Shown piece after piece: positions 42,755 to 51,359 of a DNA stretch of 64,000 nt (within the stretch, counting starts at the first letter, position 1; each line of letters begins with the position of its first letter). Under the pieces are notes generated by a model, which was not told the origin of the DNA, did no database searches, and worked only from the letters and a program-made list of their open reading frames with translations. A program made the translations under genes and the position numbers. The DNA is taken from NCBI GenBank assembly GCA_024275485.1, contig JAJRZA010000009.1:34502-98501 (forward strand). The letters run 5' to 3'. The DNA is from Candidatus Krumholzibacteriota bacterium. Lineage in GTDB: Bacteria; Krumholzibacteriota; Krumholzibacteriia; LZORAL124-64-63.

Positions 42755-44410
42755 ATGCCTTTTGCCAGCGTGTATTCTAAAAGATCCCGCGTTCTGTATT
42801 TGTCTGTCTTAACAGGCTTGTTCTTTGGCCTTTTTTGGGCTTTTCCCCATGGTGCCCTCGGAGCGTTGGTCAGGACTCTGGAAGGTGGAGGGAATTTTTC
42901 CAGCTATTTCGAGGTTCTCAACAGATGGCAGGAAGACGGGACTCTTGATGTCCTGATCCTGGTCGAAGTCCCCAATGCCGATATCTCCTATAAGGTCGAA
43001 GAGCGAGGCCTGGTGGGCCGTCTCAGGGTGGAAGTAGAACTGAAGCCCCTGGAGGGCGAGCCCATTCTGGTCAAACGACCCTTCCGCACAGCCTCTCTGG
43101 TGGAAGCCGAAGCTCAATCCCGTACTTTGAATCAGGTGTTTGGTGTGATCTTGCACGACGTCCCTGTTCGGGAAGGCCACTTGAGTATCCATGTCTATGA
43201 TGTGAACCAATACCGGACCGGGATCTGGAACAAATACAAGCGTCGTCTGCGCCGAAGTGAGGCTGCCACCAACTGGTATGCTGAAAAGTCCCCTCGAACT
43301 ACCAGGGGGGTCGCCCTGGGTGACCCACTCTATCTCTTCCTGGCTCCGCTTAAACAGTGGGAACCATCTCTGCAGGCACACAACCAAACCCGGGGTGGGA
43401 GGCTGCACGATTATATGCACCCTTCTCGCCGGTATGGCATTGCCCAGGACAAACTGCAGGTTTTTATTCCAGTCTGGCCCCCTGAAGGTGGTCTCATGGC
43501 CCAGGATTCCGAAGCAGGATTTGCGGTTCAAGTCACAAGTCTGGCCATGGATTTTGCGCTGAATGATACGATTACTTTTGACCAGCTGGGCAAATTGGCT
43601 TTGGAAGCAGGCAGACCGTCGGGCCTGTTCTACGAACTGGATGTCAATCTATTACCCCAAGGCTCTTATCGTTTGACTGTGGCTCCTCTCAGCGGCCAGG
43701 GGCGGGGTCTCTCCAGTGGATTTGATGTTGTCTGGCGACTGGATAGCTTGGGCCGCCATCGTCAAAGGCAAATGGCCGAAGGCCGCTTGGTTTTCCACAA
43801 TTCAGAACTCACGGAATTTTTGAATTCCAGTCCGGTAGAGCGGGAAGTCATGCTTGACGAATTCTGGGAAAAGTTGAATCCCGATCCGGAAAATCCCGTC
43901 AACGAGGTATATTTGGAATTTCAGTTGCGGATGGCATACGTGCAAAGTTTCCTGGGAGGGTTCAACGAACTGGGACCAGTTGATGACCGAGGCCTGGTGA
44001 TGGTTTTGCTGGGGGCTCCCGACGAAATTCAACGTCATGCCATGCCCATGAATTTTCGGGATCAGGATGATGCGCAAATTAAGGTTTTTCAACGGTTTGC
44101 TCCTGATCGGGAAGGCACGACCAGCAAAGGGTCTAGTCCCAAGGGTGGGCAGTCCATTGATCCTTATTCATCGGTTGGTGGTATTCCCATGCCATATTCC
44201 GAAAGAGCTTTGGACGTAATAAGGAACCGCGCCAACACTCCGTCTCACAATTTTGCCTTTGTGCTCTGGAAGTACGATCGCAACGGAAGGTCATTGTTTG
44301 ACAATCGATTTTCCCGCAGTTCCATGGGAGCAAGATTTCTCTTTCTTGATCGCACCGGCAGTGGAGACTATTTCCTGGAATCATCCAACACTGTGCAAGG
44401 GGAAGAATAG
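42755..44410 (+). CDS. GWxTD-domain-family protein with degenerate signature
   Basis: The 551-residue protein has an N-terminal membrane or signal segment (VLYLSVLTGLFFGLFWAFPH) and a C-terminal region with the GWxTD-family pattern: EFWEKLNPDPENPVNEVYLE, FQLRMAYVQSFLGGF and DDRGLVMVLLGAPDEI, where members have GW-x-TD before the RG. Here the place of GWxTD reads LGPVDD, so the signature is altered. The family has unknown function and is widespread in FCB and candidate-phylum genomes. It stands alone between the PorV terminator and a 526-base gap. ATG 42755 has an AAGGG site upstream. Confidence 0.7.
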   Translation: MPFASVYSKRSRVLYLSVLTGLFFGLFWAFPHGALGALVRTLEGGGNFSSYFEVLNRWQEDGTLDVLILVEVPNADISYKVEERGLVGRLRVEVELKPLEGEPILVKRPFRTASLVEAEAQSRTLNQVFGVILHDVPVREGHLSIHVYDVNQYRTGIWNKYKRRLRRSEAATNWYAEKSPRTTRGVALGDPLYLFLAPLKQWEPSLQAHNQTRGGRLHDYMHPSRRYGIAQDKLQVFIPVWPPEGGLMAQDSEAGFAVQVTSLAMDFALNDTITFDQLGKLALEAGRPSGLFYELDVNLLPQGSYRLTVAPLSGQGRGLSSGFDVVWRLDSLGRHRQRQMAEGRLVFHNSELTEFLNSSPVEREVMLDEFWEKLNPDPENPVNEVYLEFQLRMAYVQSFLGGFNELGPVDDRGLVMVLLGAPDEIQRHAMPMNFRDQDDAQIKVFQRFAPDREGTTSKGSSPKGGQSIDPYSSVGGIPMPYSERALDVIRNRANTPSHNFAFVLWKYDRNGRSLFDNRFSRSSMGARFLFLDRTGSGDYFLESSNTVQGEE

Positions 44411-44739
44411 GATTTTTGCCTGAAAAAACTTGGTCCCGATAAATGCCTTTTGGGGTCCCTTCCGTTGAGTGGTTTTTTCTGCACTTCTACCACGGTGCTT
44501 GAATCGATTTTCAATTTTCTGTCTATGTTGATGGAACCAGATTTGGTTGTCCCCTGCCGTAAATCCCCATTTCGCAACAGTTAGACTCTGGTTGAATCTT
44601 TGCCGAGGTTATTTCCCCGTCTTTCTGGTAGGAAGCAAATATTGCAGTTGTCTAACCTCTGGTGGAAGTTTGAGGGGATGAGTTGGGCCAATGTGGTGGG
44701 GGAGACACGAAACAATTTGGGAACCGTTTCCAAAAGGGT

Positions 44740-44769
44740 TTGACTAACCCCCCCCTCCTGCACTAATTA
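44740..44769 (+). promoter_or_regulatory. Probable sigma-70 promoter for exbB operon
   Basis: TTGACT (44740-44745) and TAATTA (44764-44769) are 18 bases apart. The transcript leader would then contain the G/C hairpin and run about 160 bases to the exbB start. Confidence 0.5.
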
Positions 44770-44806
44770 TATCGGTGCGACTAGAAAAAAAGACCAGGTG
44801 AAACCA

Positions 44807-44842
44807 CCCCCCCACTCACGTCCGTGAAAGCAATTGGGGGGG
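44807..44842 (+). other. C7/G7-closed hairpin in the exbB leader
   Basis: Seven C (44807-44813) can pair with seven G (44836-44842); the inner part contains CACG...CGTG that pairs again. The homopolymer runs are prone to length change, and the structure lies in the leader RNA, so it could set expression of the TonB system. Confidence 0.5.
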
Positions 44843-44936
44843 CCCGATGCAGACCGTACGGCTCCCCACCTGCTGTGGACGATCTCAACGGTATCAGCTT
44901 TCTACAGGTCCCAATCCTGAAAGGGAGACACTCATA

Positions 44937-45827
44937 ATGGCTCGTCAAGCAAGGGCTCATCAAGGTACATTGAAAAACGCCGGTCTATGGCTCACGGTTC
45001 TTGGGCTGTTGGCAATGTTGCTGGTAACTCCGGTTTTGGCCCAGGATGAGGCTGCACCCAACCCAGCCGCAGAAAAATTCAAAAAGATCTCGGCAACCAG
45101 TGACTCCCTGGGTTTTGGCTCCACAGCCGCCGATTCCCTTAAGGAAGTCCCTCAAGTGATTGCGCAGATCGAAGGCCTGATGGGCTTTGTCGATCGTTCA
45201 CCCATTGGGCAAACCGGCGCCGGTGGCTTGTTCGTCAAGGGTGGCACATTTATGTGGTGGCTGCTGTCCGTGGCCCTCGTTGGATTCGTCTTCATCATCG
45301 AGCGTGCTTGGACTTTGAGCCGGGCCCGGGTCAATACCCGTCGCCTGATCGGTACCATCATCACCACCTTGCGCAACGACGGCGTGCAGGCCGCTGCTGA
45401 AGAATGCCAGAAGGTTCGTGGTCCCATCGCAGCCATTCTGTATTCCGGCCTTCAGAAGTCCGGCAGAGGCCGCGACGCGGTTGAGAAGGCTATTTCCACC
45501 GCCGGTACCATTGAGATGTCCTTCCTGGAACGTGGACTGATCTGGATCAGCTCAGTGACCACCATTGCTCCGTTGATTGGCTTTCTTGGCACGGTGTCCG
45601 GTATGATCAACGCTTTTGAGGCCATTGCCGCCAGTGAGCAGGTTAACGCCAAGCTCGTGGCCAGTGGTATCTCCGAGGCCCTGATCACCACCGCCACCGG
45701 TCTGATTGTCGCTATCCCCGCCACCATTGGTTACAACTACTTCGTCTCTTCCATCGATCGGTTCGTGATCGAGATGGAAGAAACCAGCAGCGAGCTGATC
45801 GAAGAGTTGGAACGCCTGAACGGTTAA
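44937..45827 (+). CDS. exbB: MotA/TolQ/ExbB proton channel family protein
   Basis: The 296-residue protein has a signal-like leader (LTVLGLLAMLLVTPVLAQDE), a periplasmic extension to about residue 100, then three membrane helices. Signature parts are GTFMWWLLSVALVGFVFIIE, SFLERGLIWISSVTTIAPLI and LGTVSGMINAFEAIAASEQ, with the conserved TTATGLIVAIPATIGYN. With ExbD it uses the proton gradient to energise TonB. ATG 44937 has AAAGGGAG nine bases upstream, while the in-frame 44847 start lacks one. Periplasmic N-terminal extensions are known in a subset of ExbB proteins. Confidence 0.92.
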   Translation: MARQARAHQGTLKNAGLWLTVLGLLAMLLVTPVLAQDEAAPNPAAEKFKKISATSDSLGFGSTAADSLKEVPQVIAQIEGLMGFVDRSPIGQTGAGGLFVKGGTFMWWLLSVALVGFVFIIERAWTLSRARVNTRRLIGTIITTLRNDGVQAAAEECQKVRGPIAAILYSGLQKSGRGRDAVEKAISTAGTIEMSFLERGLIWISSVTTIAPLIGFLGTVSGMINAFEAIAASEQVNAKLVASGISEALITTATGLIVAIPATIGYNYFVSSIDRFVIEMEETSSELIEELERLNG

Positions 45828-45881
45828 TGCGGGTTCGAATAAACCGGTTTCCTGTTTTGCGAGACCGGAAGGATGGTCCAG

Positions 45882-46301
45882 ATGGGTGTCATGAAGAAAA
45901 GAAAAAAGGAGCCCCTCGGCGAGTTGCGCATGGACTCGACTGCCGATGTGGCATTCCTTCTGCTGATCTTCTTCATCGTGACGACGATCTTCGCTGCCGA
46001 GCAGGGGTTGACCCTGGTTCTGCCTGGAAAGCAGAAAAAGGATGAAGACACAGTCAAGGTGAAGGAGAGCAACATCGCCACCATTTTCGTGATGGAGGAC
46101 AACTTCATCACGCTTAACGGCAAACCGGTTGTGATCAACAACATCAAGCAGTCCATTGAAGACAAACTCATGGCAAATCCCAAGCTGGTTGTAGTGTTGA
46201 AAATCCACCCTGAAGCCGATTACGGAATGATGGTTGGTTGCCTGGATGAATTGAGGTTGGCCAATGCCAACAAGGTATCACTCAAAACAGCAAAGAAATA
46301 G
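45882..46301 (+). CDS. exbD: ExbD/TolR biopolymer transport protein (first copy)
   Basis: The 139-residue protein has the ExbD plan: short cytoplasmic basic tail (MKKRKKEPL), STADVAFLLLIFFIVTTIFA with the functional Asp of the membrane helix, and a periplasmic domain with VLPGKQKKDED. ATG 45882 is favoured because GGAAGG lies nine bases upstream; ATG 45873 and ATG 45891 are nearby alternatives. A second ExbD follows 14 bases after the stop, and two different ExbD copies in one operon are common in FCB-like genomes. Confidence 0.92.
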   Translation: MGVMKKRKKEPLGELRMDSTADVAFLLLIFFIVTTIFAAEQGLTLVLPGKQKKDEDTVKVKESNIATIFVMEDNFITLNGKPVVINNIKQSIEDKLMANPKLVVVLKIHPEADYGMMVGCLDELRLANANKVSLKTAKK

Positions 46302-46315
46302 GAAGGAGGCGGGAA

Positions 46316-46738
46316 ATGGATTTAGGACGGTCAACAAAAAAAGATACTTTCATCCCCACCTCATCGATGGGTGACATCGCCTTCCTGCTTCTGATCTTCT
46401 TCATGGTTACTACCATTTTCCGGGATGAGACTGGCTTGCCTGTGGAACTGCCGAGAGCAGAGGCCGGCGAAGAAGTGAACCGGGAACTTGTATCGAACAT
46501 CTACATCAACCGAGTTGGGCAGATCTCTATCGATGATCGTCTGGTGCAGGTCAAGCACATTAAAGACATCATGGGAACCAAGATCGCCGATAATCCCCAG
46601 TTGATTGTGGCTTTTAAAACTGATAGCTATGCTGACTACGGCACAGTGAGCGACGTGATGGAGGAGTTGAAGGAGGTCAACGCAGTACGCGTTTTCTTCA
46701 ACAACGACATCGAAAGTTCGCCCGGTCATAAATACTAG
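46316..46738 (+). CDS. exbD: ExbD/TolR biopolymer transport protein (second copy)
   Basis: This 140-residue protein shares the layout with the first copy: a basic leader, SSMGDIAFLLLIFFMVTTIF with the conserved Asp, and a periplasmic domain ending NNDIESSPGHKY. A strong AGGAGG lies a few bases upstream of the ATG. The two copies differ clearly outside the helix, so they probably form mixed oligomers with ExbB and TonB. Confidence 0.92.
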   Translation: MDLGRSTKKDTFIPTSSMGDIAFLLLIFFMVTTIFRDETGLPVELPRAEAGEEVNRELVSNIYINRVGQISIDDRLVQVKHIKDIMGTKIADNPQLIVAFKTDSYADYGTVSDVMEELKEVNAVRVFFNNDIESSPGHKY

Positions 46739-46745
46739 GAGCGAC

Positions 46746-47399
46746 ATGAGCACCGCCCCGTTGAACAACGAAGTCAGAACCTCAGCCAACGATCTGTTTA
46801 AGGCGCAGTACAACAAGTATCTGCGTTGGGCCACTCTGGCTGCCGTTTTGCTGACTCTGATTGGATTTCTGGTTTCGCCCACTTACGTGCCCAACCCTTA
46901 CAAGTTGAGGCAGGAAGAGTTCGAATCGGTGGATATTGAGGATCAGGAAATTATCGACATTCCACCTCCTCCTAAGGATGCTCCGCCGCCTCCCAAGGTG
47001 ATTGAGGCTGCCCCGGATGACGAAGTGGCTGACGACGTGGAAATCGCTGATACATTGATGGATCTGGATGCAGCCATCAGCAGTTCCATGCCTTCGTTCG
47101 ATTTGGGGGGGGATACTGGTTTTGTGGCCAGTTCGGAGAATCCCCGGATCATCCAGTGGGCCAAACCGAATTATCCCGAAATAGCCCGGCGAGCCCAGAT
47201 TGAAGGGACCGTCATCGTAAAGGTGCTGGTGGGACCCGATGGCAGTGTAAAAGACGCCCAGATTTTGCAGGGAGTCAATCCCATGTTGAACAAGGCAGCA
47301 CTGGCTGCGGCCCGCAAATGCAAGTTCATTCCTGGCAAGCAGCGGAATATTCCGGTGAAGGCCTGGATGGCTCTTCCTTTTGCCTTCCGGTTGCATTAG
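46746..47399 (+). CDS. tonB: TonB-family energy transducer
   Basis: The 217-residue protein has one N-terminal membrane helix (YLRWATLAAVLLTLIGFLVS), a Pro-rich linker (IPPPPKDAPPPPKVI), an acidic stretch and the C-terminal TonB domain: NYPEIARRAQIEGTVIVKVL, then PMLNKAALAAARKCKFIPGK. It would transmit energy to the TonB-dependent receptor encoded upstream. AGGAG sits just before its ATG, seven bases after exbD. A good terminator closes the operon. Confidence 0.94.
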   Translation: MSTAPLNNEVRTSANDLFKAQYNKYLRWATLAAVLLTLIGFLVSPTYVPNPYKLRQEEFESVDIEDQEIIDIPPPPKDAPPPPKVIEAAPDDEVADDVEIADTLMDLDAAISSSMPSFDLGGDTGFVASSENPRIIQWAKPNYPEIARRAQIEGTVIVKVLVGPDGSVKDAQILQGVNPMLNKAALAAARKCKFIPGKQRNIPVKAWMALPFAFRLH

Positions 47400-47433
47400 A
47401 TTTTTTGGAGTCAATGGGAACCTGAACACCCGT

Positions 47434-47464
47434 GGCCGCGTCTTTATGGATGCGGCCATTTTTT
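47434..47464 (+). terminator. Terminator of the exbB-tonB operon
   Basis: A 6-bp GC stem (GGCCGC at 47434-47439, GCGGCC at 47452-47457) with a 12-base loop is followed by A and then six T. It lies about 35 bases after the tonB stop. Confidence 0.75.
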
Positions 47465-47662
47465 GTGGTGGTTTTTGCCGGTCCATTTGTTTTGTCTTGC
47501 AATTATCCGATTTTTTTGCGCAACCGAGTCCGGGAAAATTCGTAAGGAGTGTTTCGGGCTTGTTGCGACATATTTAGCGTGACAGAATCCACCATCATGT
47601 TCAATGATGATCCGGTGTTTCCAAACAGCGGAATCAAATCTAACCCCCAGGGGAGTAGTGGA

Positions 47663-49105
47663 ATGTTTCAAGTGAGCAAGCAAGGTATTTTTGTATTGGT
47701 CTTTCTGGTTGTTTCGCTTTCTGCCTCTGTCTCGGTAGCCCAGGAGAGTGCTGCTGCAGACAGCGACCTGCCGGTGTTATCCCTCGACCAATGTCTCCAA
47801 CTTGCTCTGCGGGGAAACCCATCGTTGATGATCTCCAACGAGCGCCAGTTTATCGCTGCGAAATCAGTGACCGAAGCCTACGGTGCCTTCTTGCCCGACT
47901 TGGCCCTGACCCGGGATTGGGGGAAATCCGAGCGTACGGATTTTGACGCCGATGTTTTTGCGCCCGGCAGTTTCCCCATGATCGACAGTGGGGGCGATAC
48001 CCTCTGGTTCACCACCTCGTTCCCCACTGGCGAAACCCGCGATGAAACCATCAATACCAAGTATGGTAACTGGGGTGGCGCGGTCAATTTGAACATCTTC
48101 AATGGTTTTTCCAAGTTCAGTTCCTTAAGCTCCGCTAAAAGCCAGTTGAAAGCCAGTAAGGCCTCGACCGGGTACACCCGGGAACTGGTCATCGAAGAGG
48201 TCACCACGGCCTATTTCAATTTGCTGCGTTATCAACGTTTGCTGCAAGTGGCTATTGAAACCCGCGACCAGGCGGCCCAGGAACTGGAACGCACCGAAAC
48301 CTATTTCCGTTTGGGCAGCACGGCCAAAAGCGACGTTCTGCAGCAGAAGGTCCGATTGGGCAATACCAAATTGGACGTGGTGATTGCCGACAACAATGTA
48401 AAAAAAGCCTTCAACAACTTGGCATTTTCCATGAATCGTCCTCTGGCGGTGGCTTTTGCCGTGGACCCCAGCGTTCTGGACACCGACTATGCCATGGAAC
48501 CAGTATCAACCCTTTACGCCCAGGCCCTGACCAACAGGCTTGACCTGGTCAGCAGTCAATACACCCTTGATTCCCGGAAAAGCGACGTAACTACGGCCAC
48601 GGCCAATCTATACCCGAGTCTGAATCTTTTTGGCCGTTACAATCGCAGTGACAACGAATCCCCTTTCAAATTTGGTTCCCAGGTCAGCGAGTCGACCACT
48701 TTTGGATACAGTGTCAGCTGGAATATCTTCGACCGAATGCGCACTTGGACTGGTCGCAGCCAGGCCAAGGCCAACGCCCGCATTGCTGAATACGAATTGG
48801 AGCAGGCCAAGATGAATGTCCAGGTGGAAATCCGCCAGCTTCACGCCACATTGGTTGAGGCGGCCGAAAGAGCGGTTGTGAGCGCGGAGACCATTGTGCA
48901 ATCGCAGGAAGAGCTTCGACTGGCTCAGGAAAGATTCCGGGTGGGCGCGGGCACGACCCTGGATGTGATCGTGGCTCAGGTCAACCTTGCCAACAGCCGG
49001 GGCCAGGAAGTTCAAGCCATGTGCGATTTTCTCATTGCCGAGAGTATGCTGCACCGAGCGGTGGGCAGTGTGCAAGGTGGCGACACCCAGGTGACCAGCC
49101 AGTGA
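47663..49105 (+). CDS. TolC-family outer-membrane efflux protein
   Basis: The 480-residue protein has a signal peptide (ending VSVAQE) and two OEP-type repeats: [15 protein letters not shown] near the start and a second [19 protein letters not shown] half, each with the helical barrel pattern of TolC; the ends [19 protein letters not shown] and [18 protein letters not shown] are typical. It forms the outer-membrane exit tube of tripartite pumps or type I secretion. ATG 47663 has GGGGAG upstream. The ABC ATPase gene overlaps its stop by four bases (GTGA), so the two are coupled. No membrane-fusion protein is encoded in the window. Confidence 0.93.
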   Translation: MFQVSKQGIFVLVFLVVSLSASVSVAQESAAADSDLPVLSLDQCLQLALRGNPSLMISNERQFIAAKSVTEAYGAFLPDLALTRDWGKSERTDFDADVFAPGSFPMIDSGGDTLWFTTSFPTGETRDETINTKYGNWGGAVNLNIFNGFSKFSSLSSAKSQLKASKASTGYTRELVIEEVTTAYFNLLRYQRLLQVAIETRDQAAQELERTETYFRLGSTAKSDVLQQKVRLGNTKLDVVIADNNVKKAFNNLAFSMNRPLAVAFAVDPSVLDTDYAMEPVSTLYAQALTNRLDLVSSQYTLDSRKSDVTTATANLYPSLNLFGRYNRSDNESPFKFGSQVSESTTFGYSVSWNIFDRMRTWTGRSQAKANARIAEYELEQAKMNVQVEIRQLHATLVEAAERAVVSAETIVQSQEELRLAQERFRVGAGTTLDVIVAQVNLANSRGQEVQAMCDFLIAESMLHRAVGSVQGGDTQVTSQ

Positions 49106-49776
49106 GCGTCATCATTGAAGTTCACGATTTACACCGCACCTACCAGGTAGGCCAACAATATGTACATGCCGTGCAGGGCATTGATTTGAGGGTCGGCACC
49201 GGGGAGTACGTGGCCATCATGGGATCCAGCGGGTCGGGGAAAAGCACCCTCATGAATATGCTGGGGTGCCTTGATACGCCCACCAGTGGATCATACCAGC
49301 TCAATGGAACGGAAGTCAGTTCGTTTACCGACGACGAGCTGGCCGCCATCCGCAATCGTGAAATCGGATTCGTCTTTCAGACCTTTAATCTGTTGGCCCG
49401 CAGCAGTGCCGCACAGAATGTGGAACTGCCATTGGTTTATGCCGGTCTCAAAGGCACCGAGCGGCGCCAGAAGGTGGCTGAGGCCATGGCCGCGGTGGGT
49501 TTGACCGATCGGGCCAACCATAAACCCAACGAACTTTCTGGCGGCCAGTGTCAAAGGGTTGCCATTGCCCGGGCCTTGGTCAATAACCCATCCCTGATCC
49601 TGGCCGATGAACCCACAGGAAACCTGGACTCGGTCACCAGCGAAGAAATCATGGGTATCCTTGATGGGTTGAACCAGCAGGGCCACACCGTTCTCATCGT
49701 CACACACGAGGCCGATATTGCGGCCCATTGCCACCGAATCATCCGGCTACACGATGGGGAAATTGTCAGTGATTAA
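49102..49776 (+). CDS. ABC transporter ATP-binding protein (MacB/LolD family)
   Basis: This 224-residue ATPase has Walker [10 protein letters not shown] (near 36-44), the Q-loop [15 protein letters not shown], signature [16 protein letters not shown] and Walker [13 protein letters not shown]. The sequence is of the lipoprotein-release/MacB type ([20 protein letters not shown]). GTG 49102 overlaps the stop of the tolC-like gene. A permease would be expected next; instead a gap and a rhomboid protease follow. Either the permease is elsewhere in the genome or the operon has lost it. Confidence 0.92.
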   Translation: MSVIIEVHDLHRTYQVGQQYVHAVQGIDLRVGTGEYVAIMGSSGSGKSTLMNMLGCLDTPTSGSYQLNGTEVSSFTDDELAAIRNREIGFVFQTFNLLARSSAAQNVELPLVYAGLKGTERRQKVAEAMAAVGLTDRANHKPNELSGGQCQRVAIARALVNNPSLILADEPTGNLDSVTSEEIMGILDGLNQQGHTVLIVTHEADIAAHCHRIIRLHDGEIVSD

Positions 49777-50084
49777 GCAGTTGTGGCAAACGCCTGATTC
49801 CCTGTTAAATTTTTTTTGCTGTGGCGCCTGTGGATTTCCGGGGATCGGAGGATGAATTTGACCTTTCTCGACTCTTACCGCCTCGGCGAATATCGATTGC
49901 TACAACCAGATAATTCATCTGACCCGTAAACTCGGGCCCAATCCGGACGATGAACAGAGAGTTAATCGAAGGAGGGTTTAATTCCCCGCCCCTTGGGGCG
50001 CTCCTGGCTGGTATGCAAAAAATCTAGCGATACCCCGCTGCTTGCGGCGGGTGTGGTTCATTCTCCACTTTCAATGCTCCGGAG
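49777..50084. other. 308-base gap, no supported gene
   Basis: The interval holds a GC palindrome near 50019 and a CCCGC...GCGGCGGG hairpin near 50035, and a 25-codon frame after GGAGG at 49852. None is convincing as a gene; the hairpin next to the rhomboid start may act as a weak terminator. Confidence 0.55.
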
Positions 50085-51359
50085 TTGCTGAAATTGTATT
50101 TTTTCTATTTCTACCCGGTGGGCATCAATGCAAAGAAATGTCGTCAACCAGTGTTGTCCTGGTTCCTGATGGTGTTCATGTTGGTTTCCTTCCTGTGGCT
50201 GCAATACTTTCCCCGATTGCTTCCCCTGAACCCTGCCGATCTTGTTTTTTATCCTGGTAGTGGCCGTCCCTGGACTGTGCTGACAGCCATCTTCATGCAT
50301 GGGGGTTGGCTTCATCTCTTGGGGAATCTCATCTATTTTAATGTCTTTGGACCGGTTCTGGAGAGCAGGGTTGGGTCATTCATGTTTGTGGTCTATTTCC
50401 TGGTCATGGGCGTTTTCGGCAATCTCGTTCATGGACTGGCAGCCTCCCAGGGTTGGCTTGGCCAGTACGGAGTAGGGGTTTTGGGAGCCTCCGGGGCCAT
50501 TGCAGGTTTGTTGGCCTTCAGCCTGGTGCGTTTTCACCATTCACGGGTGGAAATCGCCTGGTGGGTTTTCGCTCCCTTGATGGGACAGAATCGTGCTGGC
50601 AGGACAAAAGTCCCCCTGCTGGTGGCGGTCGGGCTGTGGCTCTTGTTGCAGGTGGTGCAATCCCTGGTGGCATCCCAAACCGGAGCCTCGGTTTCCTTTG
50701 GTGCACATTTCGGTGGATTTTTCATGGGCCTGATCCTTGCATTGTCCATGGGGCAATGGGGTGAAGGACGGCAGGAGGGACTTCGGGTCAAGGCAATGGA
50801 ACATTTCAGGCACGGCGCATATCACGCCTCGGTTGGTTACTGGATTGAATACCTTGAAGCGGAATCCGGGGATTTGACGGCAAGGGTGGAGTTGGCCAGG
50901 GCCCAGGTCCTGACCGGACAAGCTGTGGACGGAGAGTTGAACTATCGTCGGGCTTTCCAGCAACACATGCACAGAGGTGCGGTGGACAAAGCCCTGCAGG
51001 TTTTTCAGGAGGCGGCCAGGGCCGGTCTGGTTTCAGGCTTTGGACCTGATGATCTGGCCCGGGTGGCCCACTACCAGGAAAAGCAATTGGACTATGCCGG
51101 GGCAGCCTCCACACATGAGCGACTGTTCAAAACCTATCTACAGCTTAGCGAAGGAAAACGATCACTGGTTCGATTGATCATGCTCCACCGGGGAAAAATT
51201 GAGGATCCGGTCGCCCTTCGACATTGGTGCCGGGTTGCGGAAACGGTTTTACCCGATGGCGGTTGGAGGGATTTTCTTGAAAAGGAATTCAGGCTGGAAG
51301 GAGGGCTCGGTGCAGCAGGGTCGGAAGATCATCCGAAGAGCCGGCTACCAGGACCCTAA
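50085..51359 (+). CDS. Rhomboid-family intramembrane serine protease with C-terminal TPR-like region
   Basis: The 424-residue protein begins with the rhomboid six-helix core: FMHGGWLHLLGNLIYFNVFG, GASGAIAG with the catalytic Ser, and SFGAHFGGFFMGLILAL with the catalytic His. After about residue 235 it changes to a soluble helical region (YHASVGYWIEYLEAES and ARVELARAQVLTGQAVDGEL) like TPR motifs. It should cleave membrane proteins within the bilayer, the TPR part perhaps presenting substrates. The start is uncertain, with TTG 50085 or TTG 50094 near a CGGAG site. Its last 71 bases overlap the convergent aspartate kinase gene. Confidence 0.85.
   Translation: MLKLYFFYFYPVGINAKKCRQPVLSWFLMVFMLVSFLWLQYFPRLLPLNPADLVFYPGSGRPWTVLTAIFMHGGWLHLLGNLIYFNVFGPVLESRVGSFMFVVYFLVMGVFGNLVHGLAASQGWLGQYGVGVLGASGAIAGLLAFSLVRFHHSRVEIAWWVFAPLMGQNRAGRTKVPLLVAVGLWLLLQVVQSLVASQTGASVSFGAHFGGFFMGLILALSMGQWGEGRQEGLRVKAMEHFRHGAYHASVGYWIEYLEAESGDLTARVELARAQVLTGQAVDGELNYRRAFQQHMHRGAVDKALQVFQEAARAGLVSGFGPDDLARVAHYQEKQLDYAGAASTHERLFKTYLQLSEGKRSLVRLIMLHRGKIEDPVALRHWCRVAETVLPDGGWRDFLEKEFRLEGGLGAAGSEDHPKSRLPGP

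Larger units (their letters stand above)
44411..44936. other. 526-base gap before exbB: promoter and G/C-run hairpin
   Basis: No gene is supported in this interval. Its 3' half carries the exbB promoter (44740-44769) and a hairpin closed by runs of seven C and seven G (44807-44842). The 5' half is AT-rich and shows nothing I can name. Confidence 0.6.

Noticed and set aside
49852..49929. 25-codon frame after GGAGG in the gap before the rhomboid gene
   Set aside because: The ribosome-binding site touches the start codon and no conserved feature is visible.
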